Shown: positions 1 to 7,634, counted from the first letter of the stretch. The stretch: 64,000 nt of DNA from Micrococcaceae bacterium (GCA_013393415.1 JABXHI010000061.1:1-64000), one strand, 5' to 3'. The notes: generated by a model from the letters alone, not told the origin. A program made the numbers and translations.

Positions 1-76
1 CGTTTCAACCGCCGACCCAACCCACCAAAATTGCCTGAGAAAGCCACCATCAACGATCCCGCCAAACGAACCCAAA

Positions 77-217
77 CTAGCCAACTAGAAAACGCATGAC
101 ACGTCTCATTTGATTTGACACGCTCCGCTCGACCACTGAGACTGCGGACTCCATGCCAGACGTCAAGTCATCGGCATCAACTCCGAGTCGCACCATAAGG
201 TCAGCTATATTAGCCAT
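77..217 (-). pseudogene. Tail tape-measure protein, N-terminal fragment (46 codons)
   Basis: A clear ribosome-binding site (AGGAGG, 8 bases before ATG) starts a protein beginning MANIADLMVRLGVDADDL, the way tape-measure proteins of actinobacterial siphophages start. It lies where a tape-measure gene belongs, downstream of the tail chaperones on the same strand. A TAG stop ends it after 46 residues, and the same frame meets further stops before the window edge. Only the -1 frame is open from here to the edge. Either the gene is broken by a frameshift or rearrangement, or a short real product is made. The identification rests on position and the first 20 or so residues. Confidence 0.5.
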
Positions 218-262
218 TGTGTTATCCTCCTAGGACTCACACGAAATGAAGGGATTACATAA

Positions 263-478
263 ATGTCGAATGAAGAAAAACCCAAGCCAGAAATGAGCGC
301 GAAAGACTGGGTGGGATTCACGGTCGTGATACTTGTCTTAGGTGTAGCGGCAGCCATGGCCGTCATAGATCACTGGCAATGGATGCTCATCATCCCCATT
401 GGATCAGCCATCGCATTCGGCCTCATAAAGTTTGGCTGGGACGCAACCACGGCGGTAGAGAAGAAGGCCAAAAAATGA
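263..478 (+). CDS. Small two-helix membrane protein
   Basis: 71 residues: a charged N-terminus (about 1-16), two hydrophobic stretches (about 17-36 and 41-57) and a Lys-rich C-terminus, so a double-pass membrane protein is likely. Its stop overlaps the ATG of the following lipoprotein gene (ATGA), showing translational coupling. The pair runs against the phage tail operon: it diverges from the tape-measure start and converges on the chaperone genes. No family recognised. An AAGGG about 9 bases before ATG is a modest ribosome-binding site. It is probably an independently expressed phage cargo (moron) gene. Confidence 0.6.
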   Translation: MSNEEKPKPEMSAKDWVGFTVVILVLGVAAAMAVIDHWQWMLIIPIGSAIAFGLIKFGWDATTAVEKKAKK

Positions 479-912
479 AAAAGATAGCCGCACTATGTGC
501 CGGACTACTGCTGCTAACTGGGTGCGGCCCGTCTTATGATGAAGCAGGCTACGACCTTGTTATCGAATGGGCAGACGAGGTAGTACCAGTCACAGAGATG
601 GCCGCGCTAACTGCCCCCGATGGCGTGCACGAGGAAGACGCAGACCAAATAGAAGCGACCAACAGTGAATACTGGGACCGCGACGATTGGCCTGATCGCT
701 CAGAGATTGAAACCTGGATGTTTACCATCACCCAGGCTGGTCAAACTTTAACGGTGGACGGCGAAGAATTCGCCCGAGCCGTGCACCAACTAGAAGACGC
801 CTCATCCTGGCTGGCGATAGACATACGCGACGGCGATGAGCAGGAGATCCAATGGTCAGCCGAAGATGCTTACGACGCAGTCCAGGATTTCAGGGAGCTA
901 ATCACTCCGTAG
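475..912 (+). CDS. Small acidic lipoprotein, phage cargo gene
   Basis: 145 residues. The ATG at 475 overlaps the stop of the preceding membrane-protein gene and gives a typical lipoprotein signal: MKK, a hydrophobic core, then the lipobox LLTGC with Cys at about residue 17. The mature part is rich in Asp and Glu, with no recognised domain. The 3' end overlaps the convergent tail chaperone gene by 11 bases. Surface lipoproteins encoded as morons in siphophage tail regions often block superinfection (for example Llp of phage T5); by analogy this is a candidate exclusion protein, but there is no sequence evidence for that role. Confidence 0.65.
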   Translation: MKKIAALCAGLLLLTGCGPSYDEAGYDLVIEWADEVVPVTEMAALTAPDGVHEEDADQIEATNSEYWDRDDWPDRSEIETWMFTITQAGQTLTVDGEEFARAVHQLEDASSWLAIDIRDGDEQEIQWSAEDAYDAVQDFRELITP

Positions 913-1180
913 TTTTTACGTTCCCTTTGAATTGTTTCGTCAATGCTTGAGCGATCATCTTCATGTCCTGCCATTTCTGTGCAGGCTTGCGATCCCACTT
1001 CGGCATCAGCTTGTCGATCTTCACCTTCTTCGCGCCGAGCGCACGCATAATATAGAAAGCATTGAGAGCTGCCAGTGCGTCGTCACGCTCGGCACCGAGT
1101 GGCCCAGTGACTTCTTCATAAGCAAGCCACTGGGTCAGCTCGGCAGACGACATGCGCGACAGCATTTCTTCGCGTGTCAT
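902..1180 (-). CDS. Tail assembly chaperone, downstream frame (lambda gpT-like)
   Basis: The 92-residue product contains MSSAELTQWLAYEEVTGPLG, the pattern of lambda-T-like second-frame chaperone domains, which help assemble the tail tube around the tape measure. It lies in the -1 frame relative to the preceding chaperone gene. The frame is open upstream of the ATG at 1180 back to a stop at 1247-1249 and encodes FRLTAHLGG just before MTREEM, continuous with the domain. It is therefore probably made mainly as a -1 frameshift fusion with the upstream protein. The next gene on this strand should be the tape measure, and a truncated one is indeed found. Confidence 0.75.
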   Translation of the reverse strand: MTREEMLSRMSSAELTQWLAYEEVTGPLGAERDDALAALNAFYIMRALGAKKVKIDKLMPKWDRKPAQKWQDMKMIAQALTKQFKGNVKTTE

Positions 1181-1197
1181 GCCGCCAAGATGTGCGG

Positions 1198-1590
1198 TCA
1201 GGCGGAAGGTGAATCGCCGCCAGCCGCTTGATCGAAATCCGCAGCGTCATCTTCTTTCGCTTTCTTGCCAATACCGGACAACCGTTGAACCACGTCAAAG
1301 ACCCGATCCAAAGCGGCACCGGACTTCTTCGCCAACTGTGGGACTTCTTTATCGGTGAAGATACGTTCGCCGTTCTCGTCAACGATGCACTTCACAACCA
1401 GGGAAGCGCGGAAGTCGAGGTCCTTCGTGGCACCGCTTTTATTCGCTGCTGCCATCTTCATTTCGAAGGAGTCACGCTCACTGCCATTCAGCCCACGGAC
1501 CCGGACAGTACCCTCCCACTCAGGGATATAAATATCCTCAGTGGTGAGGTCTTCTGCTTCGAGGATCGCTTTCTTGTTGAGTAACGCCAT
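1198..1590 (-). CDS. Tail assembly chaperone, upstream frame (lambda gpG-like)
   Basis: 130 residues, starting MALLNKKAILEAEDL, with a beta-rich N-terminal part (IYIPEWEGTVRVRGL) typical of first-frame tail chaperones of actinobacterial siphophages. It sits between the major tail protein (TAATG overlap at 1590) and the T-like second frame. The last 15 or so codons (stop at 1198) form the window in which a -1 shift could join the two. The acidic Lys/Asp-rich tail is the usual linker. Function is assigned from gene order and the paired-frame layout. Confidence 0.75.
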   Translation of the reverse strand: MALLNKKAILEAEDLTTEDIYIPEWEGTVRVRGLNGSERDSFEMKMAAANKSGATKDLDFRASLVVKCIVDENGERIFTDKEVPQLAKKSGAALDRVFDVVQRLSGIGKKAKEDDAADFDQAAGGDSPSA

Positions 1591-2021
1591 TACACTGCCT
1601 CCGTGATTTCAGGTTTCGAAGTGACCTTGAGTGTCATGCTCGCAGTCAATTTATCGTCATACGGTGCATCGGGCTCAAAGGCGGTCAGGATCGCGCCGAA
1701 AGCCCACACGGTGCCATCAGGAAAAGCGACCTCATAGTTGATCGGCAAATCTTCCTCGAAGTCCCCAACCAGCATGTCGTGTTCTGACGGGTCATAGTTC
1801 ACATCAAACGAGACTTCCCCTGGATCTTTGAGCCCGCCCAAGAACTCCATGTACCCGTTGGGGGAGTCGTGCGCGGTGACGTCTAAGGTCTCCCGAGAAA
1901 TGCCAGGAGGGGTAAGTGACGTGATATTCGCGATCGGGGTGAATGTTTCCGTAGTGGGATCGCCATCGCCCCGAGAGAGTGTTGTACCAAAAGCATCGAG
2001 TCCGGAAATTGGAATCACCAT
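1590..2021 (-). CDS. Major tail (tube) protein
   Basis: 143 residues. It builds the hollow tail tube. Features typical of the family are an N-terminal strand region (ISGLDAFGTTLSRGDGD), the segment ETLDVTAHDSPNGYMEFLGGLKD, and a C-terminal MTLKVTSKPEI strand. It lies between the tail-terminator region and the chaperones, as expected. The stop overlaps the chaperone ATG (TAATG). The ribosome-binding site is weak (GAAAG just before ATG), possibly because an HNH gene has been inserted only 3 bases upstream. Confidence 0.8.
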   Translation of the reverse strand: MVIPISGLDAFGTTLSRGDGDPTTETFTPIANITSLTPPGISRETLDVTAHDSPNGYMEFLGGLKDPGEVSFDVNYDPSEHDMLVGDFEEDLPINYEVAFPDGTVWAFGAILTAFEPDAPYDDKLTASMTLKVTSKPEITEAV

Positions 2022-2024
2022 CTT

Positions 2025-2567
2025 TCAACTAGTGCGAGCACGTTTCCGAGCCGCAGTTTTTCGACCCCACATGCGTTTGCAGGTGAGGCATCTTCTTCCA
2101 CCATCTGGACGGACAGCGGTATTCTCTGGTGTGAACTCGTGACCGTTTTTGCAACGAGTTCTAGCACCGTAATGAATCGGCGACCGAGCGATATTTTCCG
2201 CGTTCGTCACCGGCTCCATATGAGCAGGATTCACACAGTGGCGAACCCGGCATAAATGATCGATATCGAGACCATCAGGAATAGGGCCGATGTAATGTTC
2301 ATAACTCCATCGATGAGCAAGCATTGCTTTCCCGTTCACCCCAAAAGTCCCGTACCCGCTTCTATTTAGGTAGCCAATCCAGAGCCAACAGCCACCTTTC
2401 GACTTATCGACTTTCGTCAAAAATCTAGCCTCTGGTGGACCGTAGACAACGCGCCCGATATAGTTCACGTCGCCGTATCTGTGCCATCGGTAGTAGTGCA
2501 TCTCGCACCATCCACGTGACTTGCGTGGCTTTTCGCATCCTTGAATTGAGCATGTAGAATTTGTCAT
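2025..2567 (-). CDS. Free-standing HNH homing-type endonuclease
   Basis: 180 residues. The N-terminal half has a small Cys cluster (CSIQGC, then WCEMHYYRWHRYGDV). The centre is an HNH module: MLAHRWSYEHYIG, then GLDIDHLCRVRHCVNPAHMEPV, with catalytic His in DIDHLC and metal ligands in HCVNPAHM. A C-terminal CKNGHEF...CLTCKR motif resembles a second zinc knuckle. This layout is that of HNH_3-type homing nucleases. It interrupts the otherwise continuous tail-terminator/tail-tube order, so it is probably a mobile insertion rather than a virion gene. Confidence 0.85.
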   Translation of the reverse strand: MTNSTCSIQGCEKPRKSRGWCEMHYYRWHRYGDVNYIGRVVYGPPEARFLTKVDKSKGGCWLWIGYLNRSGYGTFGVNGKAMLAHRWSYEHYIGPIPDGLDIDHLCRVRHCVNPAHMEPVTNAENIARSPIHYGARTRCKNGHEFTPENTAVRPDGGRRCLTCKRMWGRKTAARKRARTS

Positions 2568-2628
2568 GTCGGCACCCTCCTACGGTGTCGTCCATAGCCG
2601 GGATCTGTTTGCGCAGACGCCCGGCTGT

Positions 2629-3042
2629 TTAGTTGGGGATGAGTTCTGTTTCTATTGCGAATCTGACAGCGACGTGCCGAATATCGTTGCCGCGTTCGGT
2701 CATCGTCACGGTCTGCTCGTGATGCACGTACACAGCGTGAAAGCCATCGACCTGTAGTGGCTTGTGGTCCAAGATCCGCAGGAGGTGGTTGGCTATTTCG
2801 GAGATCTCTTTCTTGCCGTTATAGGTCGACCAGCCATGCAGGGTGATCGTGGAGCGTGCACCGAAACGATCATGCGCACCAGACGGTGTTGTCGTAACTT
2901 CACCAGTGGTCACGTACGGGAATGCAGTGCTGTCCGGTACGTGATCGAATACGCCTGTCACATCAGCGGATAGTTGTTGATCATTGGAGAGCGCCTGGAA
3001 GATCGCCACCTGGATCGGCCACACTGGATCTTTGTTATCCAT
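2629..3042 (-). CDS. Tail terminator / completion protein (DUF3168-like)
   Basis: 137 residues from the ATG at 3042, chosen because GAGGTG lies 5 bases before it and it overlaps the previous gene by only 8 bases. The protein begins MDNKDPVWPIQVAIFQAL and contains FPYVTTGEV and a conserved HGWS...EISEIANHLL block, the pattern of DUF3168 proteins that cap the tail tube at the neck. It lies after the HK97 gp10-like gene, as usual. An HNH gene now separates it from the major tail protein. Confidence 0.75.
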   Translation of the reverse strand: MDNKDPVWPIQVAIFQALSNDQQLSADVTGVFDHVPDSTAFPYVTTGEVTTTPSGAHDRFGARSTITLHGWSTYNGKKEISEIANHLLRILDHKPLQVDGFHAVYVHHEQTVTMTERGNDIRHVAVRFAIETELIPN

Positions 3043-3415
3043 CGACACCTCGCTGTACCGCATCAGCTGCACGCTGCGGCCACCGTGCTCGACTCGCCTC
3101 GGCAGCTGGCACCATGTACGGCTGACCAGGATCACGAGACCGGCCAAACTCATTGACCATAGCTTTCTCGTAGTCGCCTTCAAGCGCACCAGAGCGTGGC
3201 GCCACATCAGATGACATGTCGCCAACCTCGGCTTGGATCGAGTCCTGCAGGTCGCCACTGTCAACGCGCACATGAGACTTCGCATCGTTCTCGATGTCCT
3301 GGGCCTCTACTTCGACGGCAGACTGTAGCTCAGCTGTGATGCGCTGCTCGGCGTCACCGAGTGCGGCTTGAAGTCCTGAGAGTCCTTCGAGGTCGATCTT
3401 GATTCCCTTAGCCAT
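3035..3415 (-). CDS. HK97 gp10-like neck/tail protein
   Basis: 126 residues, starting MAKGIKIDLEGLSGLQAAL, with an amphipathic helix (AEQRITAELQSAVEVEAQDIENDAKSH has the heptad look; shown in part) and then VDSGDLQDSIQAEVGD, the usual HK97 gp10 signature, ending in FGRSRDPGQPYMVPAAE. These proteins join the head connector to the tail. It overlaps the small gene upstream by 8 bases and the tail terminator downstream by 8 bases. Confidence 0.8.
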   Translation of the reverse strand: MAKGIKIDLEGLSGLQAALGDAEQRITAELQSAVEVEAQDIENDAKSHVRVDSGDLQDSIQAEVGDMSSDVAPRSGALEGDYEKAMVNEFGRSRDPGQPYMVPAAEASRARWPQRAADAVQRGVDG

Positions 3416-3563
3416 CGGACTCGTTGCCCTGCTTGCCAGACTGTCGGGAGCTTGGTTGCTTGTCAGCGACTCGCTCCCAGTTCTTAGACTTCTCGAGGCG
3501 TGGGATCCTCTGGGAGTATGTGGCGATCTTGTCTGTCTTCTTGTTTTTGTAACGCACAGCCAT
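3408..3563 (-). CDS. Small basic phage protein between head-closure and gp10-like genes
   Basis: 51 residues from the ATG at 3563, which has GGAG about 7 bases upstream. Begins MAVRYKNKKTDKIATYSQR, then a Lys/Arg/Gln/Ser-rich tail. Very short basic proteins occupy this exact slot between head-tail adaptor and gp10-like genes in many actinobacterial phages. Function unknown. The stop overlaps the next gene by 8 bases. Confidence 0.65.
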   Translation of the reverse strand: MAVRYKNKKTDKIATYSQRIPRLEKSKNWERVADKQPSSRQSGKQGNESDG

Positions 3564-3573
3564 TGGTACGCTC

Positions 3574-3945
3574 CTACTCTGTGTTTTCATCGAATGGTGT
3601 TTTACGGACAGTGGCACGAGCCAGAGTGCTATGCGTGGCAGTCAGCGGGTCCGATTGCAGCTGATACGTTTCGCCGTCCAGCTCGATACGGTCCCCATAT
3701 TTCAGGTCACTATCGAGCGGTAGCACAGCAGAGTGTGTGATCGTGACGCCCTTTTGGGCTGCCACCAGGGACTCGCTCTCAGAGGGCTGGGTCAAATACA
3801 GTTCGACCGTGCGCTGTTGGTCGACCCAATCAACGACGAAACCGCCCCCACCATCGGAGACGGTTTCTTTGCGCCACACTTTCGCATCGACCATGAGCCG
3901 CCCTGCATAGGCGCCTATGGCACAAGATAAGCCTGGTGGGATCAT
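3574..3945 (-). CDS. Head-tail adaptor / head-closure protein
   Basis: 123 residues. Its ATG overlaps the stop of the gp6-like connector gene (ATGA). The sequence is beta-rich (VELYLTQPSESE, GDRIELDGETYQLQSDP), as in stopper proteins that close the filled capsid. A later Met at residue 18 (MVDAKVWRK) is an alternative start. Assigned mainly from gene order: connector, closure protein, small basic protein, gp10-like protein, terminator. Confidence 0.65.
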   Translation of the reverse strand: MIPPGLSCAIGAYAGRLMVDAKVWRKETVSDGGGGFVVDWVDQQRTVELYLTQPSESESLVAAQKGVTITHSAVLPLDSDLKYGDRIELDGETYQLQSDPLTATHSTLARATVRKTPFDENTE

Positions 3946-4487
3946 GCAAGCCTCCTACGCCAACGCAACGGGTCCAGAGCCTGACGCTGCAACAGCGACA
4001 ACGCGAACTGTGGGAGAACATGTTGTCCGTCACGTGCCACGAATGATGGATTAGCACCAGCCACATTGATCGAGTCCAGCAGTTGAGGGTTAGCCATCGC
4101 ACGAGCAGCGATCTCTAACACGATGCGCTTAGCGGTCTGCCACTCTGTGGAGTATTCATCGAAACCAGTCGTGTAGCTGACCTCGACCTCGCCCCACCAT
4201 GAAGCAGTGAGCCGACGTAGCGCTCCATCGGCGCGCACCCGGTAGTCGATGCCATCCGCAAGCTCTTTGTCACCGACGGTCACGGTCAGTTCCAAGAGCG
4301 GCCATCCTGCAGGGACAACCCATAAGGTGCGACTATCCTCTGATCGGATGACTCTGGATTCTGGACCTTTTTTGAGTGAGTGTCCCACGTACTCATCGAC
4401 AGCGTTGGACGCTAACTCTATGAAGAGTTGAGCGTCTTCGAGGGAGCACTTCGTTAGCCTGGTCAGTTCGGTCGGGTCAGCGTACAT
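3942..4487 (-). CDS. Head-tail connector (HK97 gp6-like)
   Basis: 181 residues, starting MYADPTELTRLTKCSLEDAQ, with the N-terminal helical part (AQLFIELASNAVDEYVGHSL) typical of gp6-like connectors and a beta insertion with VEVSYTTGFDEYSTEW. It forms the ring under the portal. Located between the SAP-domain gene (3-base gap) and the closure protein (4-base overlap). Confidence 0.75.
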   Translation of the reverse strand: MYADPTELTRLTKCSLEDAQLFIELASNAVDEYVGHSLKKGPESRVIRSEDSRTLWVVPAGWPLLELTVTVGDKELADGIDYRVRADGALRRLTASWWGEVEVSYTTGFDEYSTEWQTAKRIVLEIAARAMANPQLLDSINVAGANPSFVARDGQHVLPQFALSLLQRQALDPLRWRRRLA

Positions 4488-4490
4488 CGG

Positions 4491-4853
4491 TTATTCACCT
4501 CGCAGCCGGGCCAGCAGTTCTGCCTTCGTGCCACTGGTTGAAAGGTCCTCAGTTTTAGCGGCGTCGCGGAGTTCAGCGACGGTCATTTCGGAGTATTCGT
4601 CGGTATCCGACGGAACGTCCTCATCGACCTGCTCAGCATTTTCGGTCAAAGACTCTTCCTCGGATTCGACTTCTGGCTCTGATTCGCTTTGCTGGTCAGC
4701 ATCGGTGCCTGGCTCGGATCCCACCGGATCTACTGGGGAAGCGTGCCCCGACTCAATCCAAGGCTTAGCGAGCGTATCCGGAACATCGACTATCTGTCCG
4801 CGTGAATAGACGCCGGCCCGACTAGCAACTGATTGGTTAAGTTCGATCAACAT
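4491..4853 (-). CDS. Acidic head-region protein with C-terminal SAP-like motif
   Basis: 120 residues from the ATG at 4853, the first codon that starts a plausible MLIELNQ N-terminus. The first 45 residues are beta-like (GVYSRGQIVDVPD), the middle is a long Glu/Asp/Ser-rich linker, and the last 35 form a SAP/Rho-N-type helix pair (MTVAELRDAAKTEDL, then TKAELLARL). Such proteins often follow the major capsid gene in actinophages; the role is unknown, and nucleic-acid binding by the SAP-like end is an inference. Confidence 0.65.
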   Translation of the reverse strand: MLIELNQSVASRAGVYSRGQIVDVPDTLAKPWIESGHASPVDPVGSEPGTDADQQSESEPEVESEEESLTENAEQVDEDVPSDTDEYSEMTVAELRDAAKTEDLSTSGTKAELLARLRGE

Positions 4854-4874
4854 GACAAACTCCTTCGGGTAAAA

Positions 4875-4912
4875 CTGTGCCGCCCCACACCAGAAGATAT
4901 GAGGCGGCACAG
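4875..4912 (-). terminator. Hairpin after the major capsid gene
   Basis: Perfect 10-bp inverted repeat, CTGTGCCGCC (4875-4884) and GGCGGCACAG (4903-4912), followed on the minus strand by TTTT. It lies between the capsid stop and the next gene and may reduce transcription into the connector genes, so that capsid is made in excess. Confidence 0.6.
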
Positions 4913-4927
4913 AATCACTAATCAGAC

Positions 4928-6181
4928 TTAGGCGGCAGGAACCTGCAGGCGACGAAGGTACGCCGGGTTGACGACATCGCCGCCAACACGTGAATGTACC
5001 TTGAAGCCGATCATGCCCTCTTCGGCATACAGTTCCTCAAGACGCTTCAAGCTCACGCCCTTACGGTCATACACGCGGTAGCCTGCATTGAAGTCACCAA
5101 ACGCGGCAACATGCGCTGCAGTACCCGACTCTGGAACGCCCGCGATGTCTTCCTGATTATGCAGTGCGTAACCAAGGAAAGTGTTCGGACGACCAGCCTG
5201 AACTGACGGCTGCCACAAGTAGTTATCGTTACCGTCTTTCAGCGTGGACAAAGCCAGCTCAGTAGCAGACGACAGTGCGAAGGCACCATTACGACGGGCC
5301 TGAGCAGGCACACCATAAATCAGTGCCTTGAAGTCATCAATCGTGACAGCACCAACCTGGCCAGCATCAATAGCAGTAACACCGCCAGCATCGGTCATGA
5401 AGCCAGTCGGCTGATTCGCGGTATCACCATCACCAATCGTGAACGCGGTTTCTTCCGCTTCCGAAATGGCGCGGGTAAAGCTATCCAACACGAACGCCTC
5501 AAGATCAACGTCCGAATCGGCTAGCTCATCTTCGCCAATCTTTGCCAGACCGTAGAGATCCTGAATGTACGTCCACATCTCGGCAGGCGTAGAAGGCATC
5601 GAATCAGTAAGGGTCTGCTCGTTGGTTTCCAGCTTGCCCCAACCAACAGTGACCTCATCCATCGAGCGACGACGGACGCGGTTACCAGACAGGTTTCGGT
5701 GTGACGCAATATTGCGCACAATCGACAGAGCCGGGATGGAGCGACGCAGCTCAGTTTCCAGCGCCTCCGGCACCAGGATCTCGCCGGCGTCATCTTCCAC
5801 CAGTGCACGAGCTTCGGGGGATAGTCCGGAGCGACCGAAGCGCACCAGATCCAGGAACGCCATACGGGATTCGCGACCATCGACGTCATCTGGCAGGTTC
5901 GACGCACGGTAAGCAGCACGACCACCACCGCCGTTGCCACCATCTCCACCGGTGCCATCCGGGTTAGGTAAAGTGCGATCCATTTCCAGTTCGCGAGCTT
6001 CCTGAGCTTCCACCCGCTCGATGCGGCTGGTGTGCTGCGAGAACTCAGTGTTCAGCCGATCATACGACTGACGTTCCTCGGCAGTCAGATCACGGTTTTC
6101 ATTTTCTGCACGATCAACGATCTCGCGGGTCTGCTCGACCAAACGTGCACGCTGCTGACGCAGCTCAATGCTTGTAGACAT
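4928..6181 (-). CDS. Major capsid protein, HK97 fold
   Basis: 417 residues from the ATG at 6181, which has GGAG 8 bases upstream. The N-terminal 90 or so residues form a charged coiled-coil delta/scaffold domain (RQQRARLVEQTREIVDRAE) followed by a Gly-rich linker, expected to be removed by the protease encoded just upstream. The rest is HK97-like: ILVPEALETELRRSI, then GWGKLETNEQTLTDSMPS, AKIGEDELADSDVDLEAFV, GDGDTANQPTGFM and NTFLGYALHNQEDI. Order protease-capsid is canonical. A hairpin follows the gene. Confidence 0.92.
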   Translation of the reverse strand: MSTSIELRQQRARLVEQTREIVDRAENENRDLTAEERQSYDRLNTEFSQHTSRIERVEAQEARELEMDRTLPNPDGTGGDGGNGGGGRAAYRASNLPDDVDGRESRMAFLDLVRFGRSGLSPEARALVEDDAGEILVPEALETELRRSIPALSIVRNIASHRNLSGNRVRRRSMDEVTVGWGKLETNEQTLTDSMPSTPAEMWTYIQDLYGLAKIGEDELADSDVDLEAFVLDSFTRAISEAEETAFTIGDGDTANQPTGFMTDAGGVTAIDAGQVGAVTIDDFKALIYGVPAQARRNGAFALSSATELALSTLKDGNDNYLWQPSVQAGRPNTFLGYALHNQEDIAGVPESGTAAHVAAFGDFNAGYRVYDRKGVSLKRLEELYAEEGMIGFKVHSRVGGDVVNPAYLRRLQVPAA

Positions 6182-6292
6182 GTTTTTGCTCCTAAGCAAA
6201 TATGTTTTGAACTTCTTACTTACTACCCGCGTCGAGCAGGTTTGGTCGTCCCGGCGGGGGACACCGGCAACCCTGCGAAGGTCACCGGAAAA

Positions 6293-6964
6293 CTAGAGTG
6301 CATCGATGCGTTCCATCTGCTCAAGACGCAACCGGGCTGCAGCACGCGAGAAACCACGATCGGCTTCATCGCCTGTGGGCTCATCTTCTTCGTCATCTGA
6401 GTTGTCGTCGTCTAGCAGTGCCGTCAATGAGTCGATGGTCTCTTGAACTGTGGACTGCTCGGAGTCAGACAAGCGCTCTCCGCTGCGAGACTTCGCCAAC
6501 GCACGAGCGACGGCGATCTCACGACCGGACTCAACAACGGCTGACGGATCCAGTGGCACAGAGACGGCGGAGAATTCGATCATCTCCCACTTCGTGACAG
6601 CGCCCTCGGAATCCATGTCTTTGACGTCGAAACCAATGCTGACTGCATTCAAAAAGCCTTTACGGTACAGCCGGTCATAGTCAGCACCATCGGTACCGTC
6701 AACATCAAAAACTGCATCGGCCTTGAGTTGACCGTCCTCGATGCTCACGTTCTCGGCGCGGCCTATCGGTTTTTGCGAGTAATCATGGTTCGGTAAGATG
6801 ACCGGATTAGAGCGGAACCGATCAAGATTTGCGCCACTCATCCGAAGATCGAGGCCATCAGCCTTACGCCCCTCGGTGGCAACAATGAACCGTAGCGGTG
6901 TGCCCGGCTCATCGGACTCTTCTCCGGATCGCTGGGCAATCCCATGTAAATAAACGCGATTCAT
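6293..6964 (-). CDS. Prohead protease, HK97 gp4 / peptidase U35 family
   Basis: 223 residues. Processes the capsid delta domain during prohead maturation. Visible signatures: VILPNHDYSQKPIGRA with the catalytic His, and KGFLNAVSIGFDV with the catalytic Ser, followed by EFSAVSVPLDPSA. The C-terminal 70 residues are charged and acidic, as in self-cleaving U35 proteases. The ATG overlaps the stop of the Cys-rich small gene (ATGA), and the capsid gene follows after 111 bases. Confidence 0.9.
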   Translation of the reverse strand: MNRVYLHGIAQRSGEESDEPGTPLRFIVATEGRKADGLDLRMSGANLDRFRSNPVILPNHDYSQKPIGRAENVSIEDGQLKADAVFDVDGTDGADYDRLYRKGFLNAVSIGFDVKDMDSEGAVTKWEMIEFSAVSVPLDPSAVVESGREIAVARALAKSRSGERLSDSEQSTVQETIDSLTALLDDDNSDDEEDEPTGDEADRGFSRAAARLRLEQMERIDAL

Positions 6965-7128
6965 GACCGCTCCCTTCGTGGATTCTTCATCTGTCGATCA
7001 CGGCCAGGAACATGTTTAGAGCGCTCCTCACGTTCGTGCCTTCCGCAGCGATGATCGCCTTCATGGCCTTTCGGAAGACCGCATAAACCGCGGCAACCTA
7101 CGTGTGGTGATTTGCATATTTCGCTCAT
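6961..7128 (-). CDS. Small Cys/His-rich protein between endonuclease VII and protease
   Basis: 55 residues from the ATG at 7128, which overlaps the endonuclease VII stop; its own stop overlaps the protease ATG, so it is coupled on both sides. The N-terminal half, SPHVGCRGLCGLPKGHEGDH, carries several Cys and His residues and probably binds zinc; the rest is basic (Arg-rich). No family recognised. The start decided by the ATGA overlap is favoured over an in-frame ATG at 7149. Confidence 0.6.
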   Translation of the reverse strand: MSEICKSPHVGCRGLCGLPKGHEGDHRCGRHEREERSKHVPGRDRQMKNPRRERS

Positions 7129-7634
7129 ACTGAGATCTCCATATCGCATTGACTGTGACGACTTAGGTATTCAATTGCAGATTGCAATCGTCGTGGATCG
7201 TCCCGGGCCGATCCCAGCATGGTGTTGCACCTATTGCATAGAATGCTGCGGATGCATTCGCCACACGATTTCTGTCCAGGGCAGCATGCATGGTCATGGT
7301 CCACAACCCACATGTAAACATCGCCGTCGTCGCAGATGGCACAACGTCCACCCTGCGCCTCAAGGAGAGCGTCCTTCTCCTCAAGCGTGATTCCATATCG
7401 ATTCTTCAGGTGGTTGCTTCGACGTCGATCCGGATTGGAGTTTTGATACTTAACCGCCTTGCGGTTGAGAGTTTCCCGATGCTTCTGCCGATACTTGGCT
7501 TGTGATGCGTTTTGGCAGTTTCGGCACCGGGCCTGGAGTCCAAACGACCCCTTAGCCCTTCGGTTGAAGTCGCTAAACGGCTTCACCTCCTGGCAGGTCG
7601 AGCACTTCTTTTCGGTAATCACTGCATGGCTCAT
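7125..7634 (-). CDS. Recombination endonuclease VII-like nuclease, inserted
   Basis: 169 residues. N-terminal CSTCQEVKPFSDFNRR zinc element, then the endonuclease VII core: YGITLEEKDALLEAQGGRCAIC, VVDHDHACC (catalytic DHDH), then CGECIRSILCNRCNTMLG. T4-type endonuclease VII resolves branched DNA; stand-alone copies in head operons often behave as homing nucleases. The C-terminus QCDMEISV repeats the end of the upstream portal-MuF protein (QCDMEISP) and is not part of the nuclease domain. ATGA overlaps couple it to both neighbours. Confidence 0.88.
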   Translation of the reverse strand: MSHAVITEKKCSTCQEVKPFSDFNRRAKGSFGLQARCRNCQNASQAKYRQKHRETLNRKAVKYQNSNPDRRRSNHLKNRYGITLEEKDALLEAQGGRCAICDDGDVYMWVVDHDHACCPGQKSCGECIRSILCNRCNTMLGSARDDPRRLQSAIEYLSRHSQCDMEISV

